Shown here piece after piece: positions 1 to 9,921 of a stretch of 64,000 bases of DNA (within the stretch, counting starts at the first letter, position 1; the number at the start of each line of letters is the position of its first letter). Under the pieces are notes generated by a model. It was not told where the DNA came from. It was given only the letters and a program-made list of their open reading frames with translations, and did no database searches. Position numbers and translations under genes: made by a program. The stretch is from DATFVA01 sp963743325 (GTDB lineage: Bacteria > Bacteroidota > Ignavibacteria > Ignavibacteriales > Ignavibacteriaceae): NCBI GenBank assembly GCA_963743325.1, contig CAVUOZ010000008.1, forward strand, positions 62,001-126,000. Direction: 5' to 3'.

Positions 1-49
1 TATCACTTTCTGGTTTGACGTTAAAGGCTAATGCAACGTTCAACTTCAC
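1..49 (-). CDS. 5' fragment of a possible ATP-grasp / D-Ala-D-Ala ligase-like gene
   Basis: Read on the minus strand from a GTG at 49, the last 16 codons before the edge encode VKLNVALAFNVKPESD. This resembles the first beta strand of ATP-grasp ligases of the D-alanine-D-alanine ligase type, but the fragment is too short to prove it. The start is uncertain: a good AAAAGGAG Shine-Dalgarno lies about 29 nt upstream (complement of 79-86), too far for this GTG, and no ATG or GTG sits in frame at the right distance. It continues the direction of recG, 230 nt upstream of it. Confidence 0.3.
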   Translation of the reverse strand, partial: MKLNVALAFNVKPESD

Positions 50-278
50 ATTAAAGAAAGAAGCGGATAAAATATTTTCTCCTTTTAAAAATTTTTTTAG
101 CAAATATAACTATTAATAACCTGAAGTCAACAAGTTTTGATTAACATCAAAAATATTTTTTTTGATCAAAAACTTTTTTAAGAACATCTGAAATAATTTA
201 TTAATCTGCTCGAACAAATTTCAGACAAAAAAAATTATTAATCAACTGTTTACATGATTTACATCACGAAAAATTTTT

Positions 279-2525
279 TCATGCGATTTTGACGTACTCA
301 AGATGCCCGGCGTAATCAGTTGAAAGAATTTTTTTTATCAACTTATTCTGATCTTTGTTGAGGTGCGGATCTTCCGTAATAATTCTGAACGCGGTTGATT
401 TGGAAGATAAAAGCAAATCTGTATCTTCAATTAAATTTACATATCTGAAATCCGGGAAACCGCTTTGCTGCTTGCCGAAAATATCTCCGGGCCCGCGCAG
501 TTTCATATCAACTTCAGCAACCTTGAAACCATCGAGATACTCAACCATGGTTTTTAATCTTATCCCTGATTTATATTTCTCCAGCTGTGCAGGTGAAAGG
601 TATTGCGTTTCTGCGGGTAACCTTTCACTTGAAGCTGCAAAGCTGTCTTTGGTTACCAGTATGCAATAGGCTTGTTTTGTGCCTCTTCCCACCCTGCCCC
701 TTAGCTGATGAAGCTGTGAAAGCCCGAACCGGTGGGCATCATTTATTAAAATTATATTTGCATCCGGAATATCGATGCCGACTTCAATCACCGTGGTTGC
801 TATCAATATATCATATTTTTTATGCAGGAATTCCAGCATCACGCTTTCCTTTTCACGCCAGGACATTCGCCCGTGAATAAGGCTAACATTCAAATCCTTC
901 AGAAATGTATCTTTTAACTCCTTGTAATATGTTTCGGCAGCTTTCAGTTCGAGTTTTTCTGATTCTTCGACCAATGGATATACAATAAAAGACTGGTATC
1001 CCTCTTTTTTGTTTTTATCGATGATGAACTTATAGATGTCAGGAAGTTTTTTTTCTCCGCGTAAGATAGTCTTAATTGGTTTCCTGTTTCGGGGCATTTC
1101 ATTAATGATAGAAACATCAAGATCTCCGTATAATGTCATGGAGAGTGTCCGGGGTATGGGAGTGGCACTCATCACAATTACATCGGGAGTGACCCCTTTG
1201 CTTAATAACCTGCCGCGCTGCGCAACACCGAAACGGTGCTGTTCATCCACAATAACCAGACCGGGATTATTAAATTCAACTTCTTCCTCGAACAGTGCAT
1301 GGGTACCAATCACAATGTCCGCTTCTTTGAGTTCAATTGCCTGCTGTTTTTTTTCTTTAACTGATTTCCGCTGACCTCCGAGGAGTAAAGTAACTTTAAC
1401 CTCCCGCTGCCTGTGTATATCATAAAGTTTTCGCATCATTCCGGATATATTTTTAGCATGCTGGTCGGCAAGGATTTCTGTTGGAGCCATCAGTACTGCC
1501 TGGTAACCGTTATCAACTGCAATTAACATAGAGATGAGTGCAACTATAGTCTTTCCGCTTCCAACATCACCCTGAAGAAGTCTGTTCATCGGCAACTCTG
1601 ACTCCATATCAGCTTTTATTTCGCTCAAAACTTTTAACTGAGAATTTGTCAATTTAAATGGAAGTGTTGAAAGAAACTTTTTAACAAGCCCGGTCTGGAT
1701 TTTAAATGAATGCCCCTTTTGTTTTGTCTTATAATTATACTTTCTTAAAGCAATTAGCATCTGCAGATAAAATAGTTCTTCATATTTAAATCTTTTAAGC
1801 GCAGTATCTAATTTGTCTTTCGATTCCGGGAAATGATAGTTCTTTACAGAACTTACAATATCCGGAAGGTCATTCTCCTGGATAACATATCCCGGCAGGG
1901 TCTCTTCCAGATTATCCGCAAATTTGTTTACCGCGTTTGAGATAATTCTTCTAAGACTAAAATCTCCGATTGCTGTTGCTTTAAGCTCCCTTGGAATGCG
2001 GTAGAATGGAATGATCTTCCCTGTATTCAGCATTTTGGATTCATCTTCACTAAGACGGTCAAAATCAGGATGAGTAAATTGAAGGTTTCCATGATTTGAA
2101 ATTGATGGCTTACCGGAAACTGCAAAATAATCCCCGACATTAAAAACATCATAAAAATATTTAGCACCCTGGAACCATATACATTCAAAGAATCCTCCGG
2201 CATCCCTGAACTGAACCTTCATAATTTCTCTTTTATTAAACCTTCTTTTCTCCTTATCTTCGACCTTTGCGATAATGGTCAGCTCTCCGTCATAGCCATC
2301 CATTAGATAACCAAAAGCCCTTGCTGCTGAAAGAGTCGTCGTTCTGTCCAGATGTCTTGAAGGAAAATAAAAAAGAAGATCCCTTATAGAATTAATACCT
2401 ATCTTACTGAAAGCTTCTGCGCGTTTTGGGCCGACTGATTTTATAAATTGAACAGATTGTTCGAGAATATTTTCTTTTTGAGAAATCATCCTGCCTAAAA
2501 TAAATAATTCAGAATAATCATTCAC
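279..2525 (-). CDS. recG: ATP-dependent DNA helicase RecG
   Basis: RecG is a superfamily 2 helicase that remodels stalled replication forks and branch-migrates Holliday junctions. The 748-residue protein has the RecG wedge/OB domain at about residues 70-165, a Walker A GDVGSGKT near 319-326, a DEQH box at 427-430, motif III SATPIPRT at 453-460 and motif VI QLRGRVGRG at 607-615. The length is slightly above the usual 690-700. The longest frame starts at a GTG with poor Shine-Dalgarno spacing; the in-frame ATG at codon 13 (MISQKEN) is a plausible alternative that still keeps the family's VGPKRA helix-hairpin region. It stands 277 nt downstream of the GlmU-like gene, so it may have its own promoter. 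No clear terminator follows it. Confidence 0.96.
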   Translation of the reverse strand: MNDYSELFILGRMISQKENILEQSVQFIKSVGPKRAEAFSKIGINSIRDLLFYFPSRHLDRTTTLSAARAFGYLMDGYDGELTIIAKVEDKEKRRFNKREIMKVQFRDAGGFFECIWFQGAKYFYDVFNVGDYFAVSGKPSISNHGNLQFTHPDFDRLSEDESKMLNTGKIIPFYRIPRELKATAIGDFSLRRIISNAVNKFADNLEETLPGYVIQENDLPDIVSSVKNYHFPESKDKLDTALKRFKYEELFYLQMLIALRKYNYKTKQKGHSFKIQTGLVKKFLSTLPFKLTNSQLKVLSEIKADMESELPMNRLLQGDVGSGKTIVALISMLIAVDNGYQAVLMAPTEILADQHAKNISGMMRKLYDIHRQREVKVTLLLGGQRKSVKEKKQQAIELKEADIVIGTHALFEEEVEFNNPGLVIVDEQHRFGVAQRGRLLSKGVTPDVIVMSATPIPRTLSMTLYGDLDVSIINEMPRNRKPIKTILRGEKKLPDIYKFIIDKNKKEGYQSFIVYPLVEESEKLELKAAETYYKELKDTFLKDLNVSLIHGRMSWREKESVMLEFLHKKYDILIATTVIEVGIDIPDANIILINDAHRFGLSQLHQLRGRVGRGTKQAYCILVTKDSFAASSERLPAETQYLSPAQLEKYKSGIRLKTMVEYLDGFKVAEVDMKLRGPGDIFGKQQSGFPDFRYVNLIEDTDLLLSSKSTAFRIITEDPHLNKDQNKLIKKILSTDYAGHLEYVKIA

Positions 2526-2802
2526 CCGCCGTAAATTTTATATTTGTAAAGCAGGGGATGAGTTAAAAGCAGCTTTTCTAAACAGAAAACTTAGCTCAGC
2601 ATTAACCGGGCTTTTTGTATCCTGTCAGGATTTGATCATAAAGCGAGTGAAGAGTGTGTACAGCGTATCTGAGAAGACAGATCTAATAGTTCCTGCGCAA
2701 CTCAGATGCAGGGATATATCCTTAAATCCCTGAGTAAATCTTCATATCACTGAAATAAGAGTCAGAAAGTTTCAAACGGCGACTGATTTATTATCTAAGA
2801 AG

Positions 2803-4308
2803 CTAAATAGCATCAATAGCTTCAGCACCTTCAGGCGGTGGAAGGTAAAATTTCACCGGACTTATTGAGCCGTCGCTCATTTGTACAGCCTTAACCTTTT
2901 TCCTTATAATCACACTGTGCTCAATATGAACATAATCATCTAACAATGAGCCGAATATATAGCTTGTCCCTTTGATCAAAACGTTCGTACCGATTCTGAG
3001 CGGATATTCATCACTTCCGGTCATATTAACGCTGGATTCAATTCTGGACCGTTCTCCGATGATTATATTTCCTTTAATTATATCTCCCCATAAAACTTGA
3101 ACATAATTCCCGATTTTAAGTGTTTGTCCCGGGAAACAGGAAAGATGAACATTCTGAAAAATAACCACATTTTGACCAAACTGAACATTTCCGTTTACGT
3201 AGCAGTCATTCTTTAACGTAAGATTATAATTCAGTTTAACGTTTCTTCCGATATAAACTCCTTTTCCAATATTTATATCGAGAGGTGTTCCGATTTTATC
3301 CATCTCCAGTATATCATTAACTACAGATTCATGAATAAAAAAATCGTCGGGATCAGATATTTCGATTATATCTTTTAATTTCTCATAGACCTGGGATCTG
3401 GCTATCGCCTCCATCTCCTTAAGAACAGATTTATTGTTAAACCCCATTACGACGTAATGTTTACCCGGGCTGCTTGCCGAAACCGGGTAACCATGCTGGT
3501 TAAATAAAGAAATAAGATCGGTAATATAAATTTCCTTCTGGGCGTTATCACTTGAAATCTTTCCGATCAGCTCTATCAGGTTTTTATATTTGAAAGCGTA
3601 AACACCCGAATTGAATTCATTATTTTCTATTAATTCATTTTTAGAAAAAGTATATTGCCTCCCGTTATATTTTAATTTGTAGAGTTTGTTCTCATCCAGG
3701 GCTAAAATGTCTTTGTATTCAAGTATCTGTATCACTTTCCCTTTATCCCTGCCCGAAGATTTCCCTTTACTATCTTTATCTTTCACACGAATGATCCTTC
3801 CATACGAATTGTTCAGGGGATCGCCTTCATAAATTCCGGTTAAAACCATCATATCGGTCTCTGAATTAAGAAAATTTCTTCTGAAGCTCTGCATTGTCTC
3901 TTCATCAATTAAACCCATATCTCCGGGCAGCACATACACAATTCCGTTAAATAATTTTTCATCGATCTTATCCAATGCGACCTTTACTGCGTGGCCTGTT
4001 CCATTCTGATTTTCCTGATATGCAAATGCAGTATTCTGTCTTTTCCCGATAACATTCATTACATCATTGGCCTTGATACCGACTACAATAATTACATTTA
4101 TTTTATCAATCCCATTTACACTGGCATTGTATACGCGTTCCACGGTCGGAACTTCCCAGATTTTATGAAGCATTTTTGAGGTCTGTGATTTTATTCTTTT
4201 ACCGTGACCTGCTGCAAGAATTATTGCAACCTCATTGTAATCATAATTTAAGCGGGACGATAATCTTTCAATTGTCTGGTGCACACTTTCAATCAATTGG
4301 TTTTCCAT
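2803..4308 (-). CDS. GlmU-like sugar-phosphate nucleotidyltransferase with left-handed beta-helix
   Basis: The N-terminal half is a GlmU-type uridylyltransferase: LAAGHGKRIKS at about 31-41 (nucleotide loop), NGTGHAV at 102-108, PGDM at 128-131 and NSGVYAF further on. The C-terminal part (about 340-480) has hexapeptide-like repeats typical of a left-handed beta-helix. I do not see the conserved acetyltransferase histidine region of true GlmU, so the second activity (GlcN-1-P acetylation) is doubtful. By family it would make UDP-GlcNAc or a related NDP-sugar for peptidoglycan or surface glycans in the cytoplasm. It follows the O-antigen-ligase-like gene by 31 nt, which supports a cell-surface role. 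A second, different GlmU-like gene lies at 22372-23610, so this one may be a paralogue rather than the housekeeping enzyme. Confidence 0.75.
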   Translation of the reverse strand: MENQLIESVHQTIERLSSRLNYDYNEVAIILAAGHGKRIKSQTSKMLHKIWEVPTVERVYNASVNGIDKINVIIVVGIKANDVMNVIGKRQNTAFAYQENQNGTGHAVKVALDKIDEKLFNGIVYVLPGDMGLIDEETMQSFRRNFLNSETDMMVLTGIYEGDPLNNSYGRIIRVKDKDSKGKSSGRDKGKVIQILEYKDILALDENKLYKLKYNGRQYTFSKNELIENNEFNSGVYAFKYKNLIELIGKISSDNAQKEIYITDLISLFNQHGYPVSASSPGKHYVVMGFNNKSVLKEMEAIARSQVYEKLKDIIEISDPDDFFIHESVVNDILEMDKIGTPLDINIGKGVYIGRNVKLNYNLTLKNDCYVNGNVQFGQNVVIFQNVHLSCFPGQTLKIGNYVQVLWGDIIKGNIIIGERSRIESSVNMTGSDEYPLRIGTNVLIKGTSYIFGSLLDDYVHIEHSVIIRKKVKAVQMSDGSISPVKFYLPPPEGAEAIDAI

Positions 4309-4339
4309 TATCTCCTCTATTTATTAGATAGAAATAAAT

Positions 4340-6388
4340 TTATGAATTCTTAAGTTTATATCGTTTATAAATTGCCACATTTAACCCAAAAGTAAACCAG
4401 ATAAGGGTGATAATCTCATGATCAAAAAAATTCATTTCTGTAAGCCCGGCAATTATCACAGTCCCAAGGGCAGCAATTGTTCCCAGAGCATAAGATGAAG
4501 CAAAAGGAATCTCTTTCATTTCACTGTATATTTTAAAATCCATTTTAAATAAACGGTATAACAAATAACAAAAGGCCAGCAGACCAAATATTCCAAGGGT
4601 AACCAATATATGTACAAAGTTATTATGCATATGTCCCTGGATTTCTTTGTCATACTTCGACTTATACTGTTTATAAAGAAATGCAAGGTCTATATCACCA
4701 ACTCCGAAAACAGGATGATCCAGAAATATTTTCCAACCGGCCTTCCATAAAGATACCCTCACATAATTTGAAGGAATATAAGGATCCCAGATACTTAGTA
4801 ATCTGCTTCTTTTAAAAAAAGATGTTATTAGTGTATCACCCTGTATTGCAACAGCCGAAGGAATAAATCCGGGATTCCCTAAGAATCTGAACCCGGACAC
4901 CGAATCAGCATTATTCATAAAGATATTTCCTGATCCGTCAGCCGCAGCCAGTACCCCGTTTGTAACCTTCCACAGGAATATTTCTTCAGGTTCACTAATG
5001 TCTTTAATAAATGAAATAGAATCGCCGTTCACCTTGTAAATTTTTAAACCTTCACTGTTTGAGAAATACAGATTATGGTCATAATTAAAGATGGAATTAA
5101 CAGGAAAATCCGGTTTAAATGAATAAAGTCTTTTATCAGGTAATCCATTAAATATATTAAATACCTGGAGACCGCTATCCGGCGAAAATAATATTATTAA
5201 ACCGGAATCGGTGTAAACTTTGGTAAACATATTAAATGACTTATTTCTGTATACCCGTTCAAGTATGGCCGGATCCTTATAAATTGTGATACCGCTGTCT
5301 TTGTCCAGTGTATAAAGATAATCCCCGTTAAAAGTATGGTCTACAGTAAAACCCGGAGGCAGACATTCGGCAATCTGTTTCAATAAGCCGTCACTATCCT
5401 TTTTATAGCTTATAAATCTTGTATCAATAAAATACCCGAGTAAATAATTATTCCATTTTTCAACGGAAACCACTGGCGAGGGTGTTTCAATCTTATTTAA
5501 CTGTCGGGAGCCGTTATATTTTATAAGACCATCTTCATAGTCAGACACATAATAATCACCATTTACCGTTGTTAAATCATAAGCCCTTCCATCTGTCTTA
5601 AAAGAATTTAATTCAATTAACTTATTGTTTTCAATTCTGAATATTTTTATCTGACTTATATTTTTTTCATAAATGAAAAGAACAGCGACCATAATTAAAA
5701 GCGGGATGAGGTATTTCCATTCTTTTTTCAGGAAAATAATTAGGAAAAACCCAAAGCTAGTGCCCAGCCATCCTGTTCTTTTATATGTGGCAACCAGTGC
5801 AGTTACCGTAATGACCAGAGCAACGCCAATTAATAACTTATATTTTAGATCTCCTTTTTCATTTATTAAAAATGCAAAAAGAAAAACGGAGGTTATACTG
5901 AGAATTTCACTTGAAGTTATGGGGTATTGAAATAATGAAGGGCCTGATTGAGTAATATTATATAAATTTGAAATGAAATATTGATAGGAAAATATGATAT
6001 ATACAAGAGCGGTAAGAACAGCGGCAGTTAAGTATGTAAAAAAATAAAGTTTTGCTCTCTTCAAATCGGGGACGCTTGCAAGCGTAACATAAATTAAAGG
6101 CATCAGAAGAAATCTTCGCAAAGCAAAGAGAAATGCCTGTGAATGATTCAATGAAAAAAAGAAAGAAAGTGCTTCCGCAGCAATAAACCAGAGTAATGCG
6201 GGTTCGAATCCTGTTTTCTCAAATGGATTATTTTTGGTGATAAAATATCTTGCAAGAAATAGTACCAGGGCTCCGTAGTAACCAAGCTGATTTAAGAAAA
6301 TGGAATTGGTGAGAGTGGCCAGAAAAAGAATCATAAAAAACAGAACAAACTGATCAATTCTCTCAATAAGTTTTCTTTTTTCAGGCAT
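4340..6388 (-). CDS. O-antigen ligase/polymerase-like membrane protein with inserted propeller-like domain
   Basis: The protein has 682 residues. Residues 1-240 contain about seven to eight hydrophobic segments, and residues 591-682 contain more. Between them, residues 543-590 carry the Wzy_C/WaaL signature: a W..G..IFLDHPVFGVG stretch followed by HMHNN at 586-590. Family members join or polymerise undecaprenyl-linked glycans on the periplasmic side of the inner membrane. Unusually, residues 241-542 form a soluble insert of about 300 residues with repeated short hydrophobic strands and GDYYVSD, GDYLYTL and NLYFSNSEG motifs, suggesting a beta-propeller in the periplasm. The gene starts 2 nt after the stop of the MsbA-type exporter, so the two are almost certainly co-expressed. 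Substrate is unknown. Confidence 0.75.
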   Translation of the reverse strand: MPEKRKLIERIDQFVLFFMILFLATLTNSIFLNQLGYYGALVLFLARYFITKNNPFEKTGFEPALLWFIAAEALSFFFSLNHSQAFLFALRRFLLMPLIYVTLASVPDLKRAKLYFFTYLTAAVLTALVYIIFSYQYFISNLYNITQSGPSLFQYPITSSEILSITSVFLFAFLINEKGDLKYKLLIGVALVITVTALVATYKRTGWLGTSFGFFLIIFLKKEWKYLIPLLIMVAVLFIYEKNISQIKIFRIENNKLIELNSFKTDGRAYDLTTVNGDYYVSDYEDGLIKYNGSRQLNKIETPSPVVSVEKWNNYLLGYFIDTRFISYKKDSDGLLKQIAECLPPGFTVDHTFNGDYLYTLDKDSGITIYKDPAILERVYRNKSFNMFTKVYTDSGLIILFSPDSGLQVFNIFNGLPDKRLYSFKPDFPVNSIFNYDHNLYFSNSEGLKIYKVNGDSISFIKDISEPEEIFLWKVTNGVLAAADGSGNIFMNNADSVSGFRFLGNPGFIPSAVAIQGDTLITSFFKRSRLLSIWDPYIPSNYVRVSLWKAGWKIFLDHPVFGVGDIDLAFLYKQYKSKYDKEIQGHMHNNFVHILVTLGIFGLLAFCYLLYRLFKMDFKIYSEMKEIPFASSYALGTIAALGTVIIAGLTEMNFFDHEIITLIWFTFGLNVAIYKRYKLKNS

Positions 6389-6390
6389 AC

Positions 6391-8247
6391 TTAATCCCTG
6401 AACTGCATTTCGTATAGTTTCTTATACAAGCCCTTATCTTCAGCCAGCAGTTCATTATGTCTTCCCTGCTGCACAATTTGTCCATAATCAATAACTATTA
6501 TCCTGGTTGCATGTCTTATTGTGCTTAACCTGTGTGCTATTACGAATGTTGTGCGGTTTTTCATCATTCTTTCGATTGCTTCCTGAACGAGTAACTCAGA
6601 TTCATTATCGAGAGCCGATGTCGCCTCATCAAAAATCATTATCTCGGGATTTTTAACAAGAGCTCTTGCAATAGAAACCCTTTGCCTCTCTCCCCCGGAA
6701 AGTTTTGTTCCTCTCTCCCCAATTATCGTATCATAGCCTTTTGGGAGTTCCATAATAAAATTATGTGCGTTGGCTGTTTTAGCCGCTTCGATTATCTTCT
6801 CCATTGGATAATCTTCTCTGCCGTATGCGATATTATTTCTGATGGTTTCATTAAACAGATAAGTCTCCTGGGTTACGATGCCCATCAAATTTCTTAGATC
6901 TTCAATTTTTACATCTTTAATATCAATTCCATCAATATAAATATTACCCGAATCAGGATCGTGAAAACGGGGAAGAAGGTCCACCAGGGTCGATTTACCT
7001 CCTCCGCTGGGACCAACCAGTGCGATAACTTCACCTCTATTGGCGACAAACGAAATATCCTTCAATACCGGCTCAACACTATCTTCATAACTAAAGAAGA
7101 CATTTTTGAGTACTATTTTGTCCAGGAATCCTGAAACTTCAGCTGCCCCGGGTTTATTCCTTATAGAAGGTTTCGTATCAAGTATTTCAAAAATTCTTTC
7201 ACCGGCGGCACTCGCTTCCTGAATCCTGTTATTCACACTGGTAAGTTCTTTAATAGGAGGCATCATCTGGAATATTGCAAACAGGAAGCCAAGGAATTCA
7301 CTTGCCTTAAGTGAATTTTGCTGCAATACCATAACTCCGCCATAATAAATAATAAATACTCCGACAAGCACACTTAGAAATTCTGTAACAGGAGATGCAA
7401 TATTTCTTATCCTTACTATCTTTAACATCATCCGGAAGAAGCTATGTGTTTCTTTTGTGAATTTTTTATTCTCATATTTCTCCATTCCGAAAGCTTTAAC
7501 AATCTTCACAGCTGATATCGTTTCCTGCAAAATACTTGTTATATCTGCAATCTTAGACTGCACCATTGTACTCTGCCTTCGCAGCTTCAAACCTATCCAC
7601 CCTATTATAAGCATTGAAAAAGGAAGAACAATGAAAGCAACCAGGGTCAGCTGCCAGCTGATACTTAGGGCGATTCCAAGAAAAACAAGAATTGTTAAGG
7701 GTTCCTTAATCAGATTGGAAAATGCTGCTGTAATGCTTGCCTGAACAATATTTACATCATTGGTAAATCTTGATATTAAATTTCCAACTCTTTCCTTTTT
7801 AAAGTAGCTCATTGGGAGCTGATGAAGATGTGAATACGCTTCATCTCTTAAATCTTTCATTGCACCATACTCCACATGGGCCATAAAGTAGGCTTGTGTA
7901 TACCCCGTAATATTTTTAAGGAAAAAAGTCATGAGAACAAGGAAACAAATTCTCATAAGCGCATCTATCTTTGAACCTGAGAGAACAAAATCATGAAATG
8001 CCTGAGTAATTTCTTCTTTAATATTCTGAACCCAATCAGGAAGTATACCGGTGGACTGATTTATTTGCGGAGTTTCCTGAACCTGTTCAGTCTTGGGGGA
8101 TTCCTGAAATAGAGTATCAAGAAGCGGAATAGTAAGGTAAACTGAAAGTCCATTGAATACAGCAAACAAAAAAGTAAAAATGACAGAAGCAATAAGCTGC
8201 TTCCAGTATGGTCTGACATAACTTACTATTCTTAAATACGTATTCAT
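6391..8247 (-). CDS. ABC exporter, MsbA/lipid flippase type
   Basis: This is a fused half-transporter of 618 residues: an exporter-type six-helix membrane domain (about 15-340) followed by a nucleotide-binding domain with Walker A GPSGGGKST (near 400), Q-loop VTQETYLF, signature KLSGGERQRVSIARA, Walker B IMIFDEATSALD and the switch AHRLST. As a homodimer, this family flips lipid A-core, glycolipids or peptides across the inner membrane using ATP. A proline/glutamine-rich loop at about 48-62 lies between the first helices. The gene sits 18 nt after a lipoprotein gene and 2 nt before the O-antigen-ligase-like gene, so a lipid-linked glycan or lipid A substrate is likely, but this is inference. 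Confidence 0.88.
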   Translation of the reverse strand: MNTYLRIVSYVRPYWKQLIASVIFTFLFAVFNGLSVYLTIPLLDTLFQESPKTEQVQETPQINQSTGILPDWVQNIKEEITQAFHDFVLSGSKIDALMRICFLVLMTFFLKNITGYTQAYFMAHVEYGAMKDLRDEAYSHLHQLPMSYFKKERVGNLISRFTNDVNIVQASITAAFSNLIKEPLTILVFLGIALSISWQLTLVAFIVLPFSMLIIGWIGLKLRRQSTMVQSKIADITSILQETISAVKIVKAFGMEKYENKKFTKETHSFFRMMLKIVRIRNIASPVTEFLSVLVGVFIIYYGGVMVLQQNSLKASEFLGFLFAIFQMMPPIKELTSVNNRIQEASAAGERIFEILDTKPSIRNKPGAAEVSGFLDKIVLKNVFFSYEDSVEPVLKDISFVANRGEVIALVGPSGGGKSTLVDLLPRFHDPDSGNIYIDGIDIKDVKIEDLRNLMGIVTQETYLFNETIRNNIAYGREDYPMEKIIEAAKTANAHNFIMELPKGYDTIIGERGTKLSGGERQRVSIARALVKNPEIMIFDEATSALDNESELLVQEAIERMMKNRTTFVIAHRLSTIRHATRIIVIDYGQIVQQGRHNELLAEDKGLYKKLYEMQFRD

Positions 8248-8265
8248 TTAATAACCATTTGAGAA

Positions 8266-9276
8266 CTATGCTCCGGACTGTGGTGATTCAGGAATCCCGC
8301 TGAGTCCGCAGCCTCCTTTTATTTTAATCTGTTTAATAATTTTATTTATTTTGAAATCATAAATGTATATTGAAGAATTCCTTCCAAAACCATCGTCAAA
8401 TATTAAAAAATCGCTTATAGTAAAAAAATTTTTATAACCTGAACCTGTCCACTCCTTTATTATTTTTTTATCTGAAATTGAGTATGCATACAATGAGGAA
8501 GTATTTGGTTCTCTCGTAAAAATGCTTCTGTTGGAAGGGGTCACATCAAGAGTAGATATAAAAATAAAATCCCTGTCATCGCTCCAGCTGATTTCATTTA
8601 CAGGTTTATTTATGGTTGTTATAAAATATTGATTGTTGTTTTTCCTTTGTACCAGAAAAACCGAATCGTTTTTTCCTTCTTTATAAGAAACCTGGTACCT
8701 GCCGGAAGGAGAAAGTGAATCAGGTTTTATTCTCGGGAGGCGGGGATAGCCATCCGTTGTTACATCATAAGTCTGCGTCTCTTCCTGTAAAATTCTGCCG
8801 TAGGTGTTAAAGATGATAGTCTTTTGATTTATGTAAGTCGAGACTTCTTTATCCCATGAATTTATAACAATTCTAAAAACAGTTTCCGATTCCCACCTTG
8901 AAAACACCTGCAGACCGCTGCCAATTTCTCTTACAAACCGGGGCTTTAAAGAAGTGTCGGGTATAACATAGAGTCTTGCATCCTTTATGAAAGGAAATAT
9001 TCCTTCTTTACCTGTTTTTGTTGCAGTCAGAAAGAACGCACAGGAATGTTTACCTGAATATGAAAGTTCAACAACTTCCTCTTCTTTACTCTGCCAGGAT
9101 TCCGAAAATGAATTCTTAATAACGTTATACTTATAAAGGCCGGGCTTGCTTTCGTTCATTCCGACGAAAACAAAAGAATCAAAATTTCTTGTAACTGGCG
9201 GTTCCTGCCCTTCCTGTTTCCTTTTACAGGAAACAATCAGAAGCGGCAATATTAATATTATTATAAATCGTTTCAA
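8266..9276 (-). CDS. Putative lipoprotein with TolB/propeller-like repeats
   Basis: The 336-residue product begins with a lipoprotein signal: MKRFIIILILPLL followed by the lipobox IVSC, so the mature protein would start at Cys17 and be membrane-anchored. The rest consists of repeated short beta-strand segments (for example FSRWESETVFR, SPSGRYQVSYKE, SWSDDRDFIFIST) like TolB or WD40 propellers. A late segment KGGCGLSG has one cysteine. No catalytic motif is visible and no function can be assigned. Its start overlaps the site-2 protease stop by 4 nt (ATGA), so translation is probably coupled, and the MsbA-type exporter follows 18 nt later. Confidence 0.7.
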   Translation of the reverse strand: MKRFIIILILPLLIVSCKRKQEGQEPPVTRNFDSFVFVGMNESKPGLYKYNVIKNSFSESWQSKEEEVVELSYSGKHSCAFFLTATKTGKEGIFPFIKDARLYVIPDTSLKPRFVREIGSGLQVFSRWESETVFRIVINSWDKEVSTYINQKTIIFNTYGRILQEETQTYDVTTDGYPRLPRIKPDSLSPSGRYQVSYKEGKNDSVFLVQRKNNNQYFITTINKPVNEISWSDDRDFIFISTLDVTPSNRSIFTREPNTSSLYAYSISDKKIIKEWTGSGYKNFFTISDFLIFDDGFGRNSSIYIYDFKINKIIKQIKIKGGCGLSGIPESPQSGA

Positions 9277-9920
9277 CTCAGCCCGCCGGTTTTAAGAAAT
9301 ACTCCAAGAATAAAATTAACCAAATTCATAAAATATCCCCACAAGGGGGAATAGATGAAGACCAACAGGATTATTGACCCATACAAACCAAGATTAAGAA
9401 GCTTAGCCGTTATTTTGTTTGGGAAAACATCAAAGAGAATATGGGAACCATCCAGGGGAGGAATAGGAAGCAGGTTGAATGCAAAGAGAAAAACATTGAA
9501 GAAAACCCCATACCAGAATAGATTTACTATATAATGAGAAGCTGAACTATGATACAGTATGGTAAAGAAAAGGAAAAATAATACCGCGAGTAAAAAGTTG
9601 GAGGCCGGACCTGCAAATGACACGATTGCATCATCACGCATATGATTTTTAAATTTTCTCCTGTCAATCGGAACAGGTTTTGCCCAGCCAATAAGTGCAA
9701 AACCTGATGCAAAAGAAGCGAGCGGCATAATGAGAGTTCCGATTATATCTGCATGCTTAAATGGATTAAGAGTCAACCTTCCCGCTCTCCTGGCAGTATC
9801 ATCTCCGAGCTTATCTGCAAGAAGTGCGTGGGCGAACTCATGTACTGTAATGGAAAGCAGAAACATTGGCAAAAATGTCAAAAACGAAATAATTTTATCA
9901 CTTACCTGAATACCGGACAA
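9273..9920 (-). CDS. Site-2 protease family zinc metalloprotease (M50)
   Basis: The 215-residue membrane protein has the HExxH zinc motif in VHEFAHAL at about 27-34 and the second catalytic motif LLPIPPLDGS at about 150-159, whose Asp supplies the third zinc ligand. Four to five hydrophobic segments surround them. It lacks a PDZ domain, so it belongs to the compact bacterial M50B group and not to RseP. Family members cleave transmembrane helices within the membrane, often to release regulators; the substrate here is unknown. It begins 2 nt before... the preceding xerD stop lies 1 nt away, and its end overlaps the lipoprotein gene by 4 nt. Confidence 0.88.
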   Translation of the reverse strand: MSGIQVSDKIISFLTFLPMFLLSITVHEFAHALLADKLGDDTARRAGRLTLNPFKHADIIGTLIMPLASFASGFALIGWAKPVPIDRRKFKNHMRDDAIVSFAGPASNFLLAVLFFLFFTILYHSSASHYIVNLFWYGVFFNVFLFAFNLLPIPPLDGSHILFDVFPNKITAKLLNLGLYGSIILLVFIYSPLWGYFMNLVNFILGVFLKTGGLS

Positions 9921-9921
9921 A

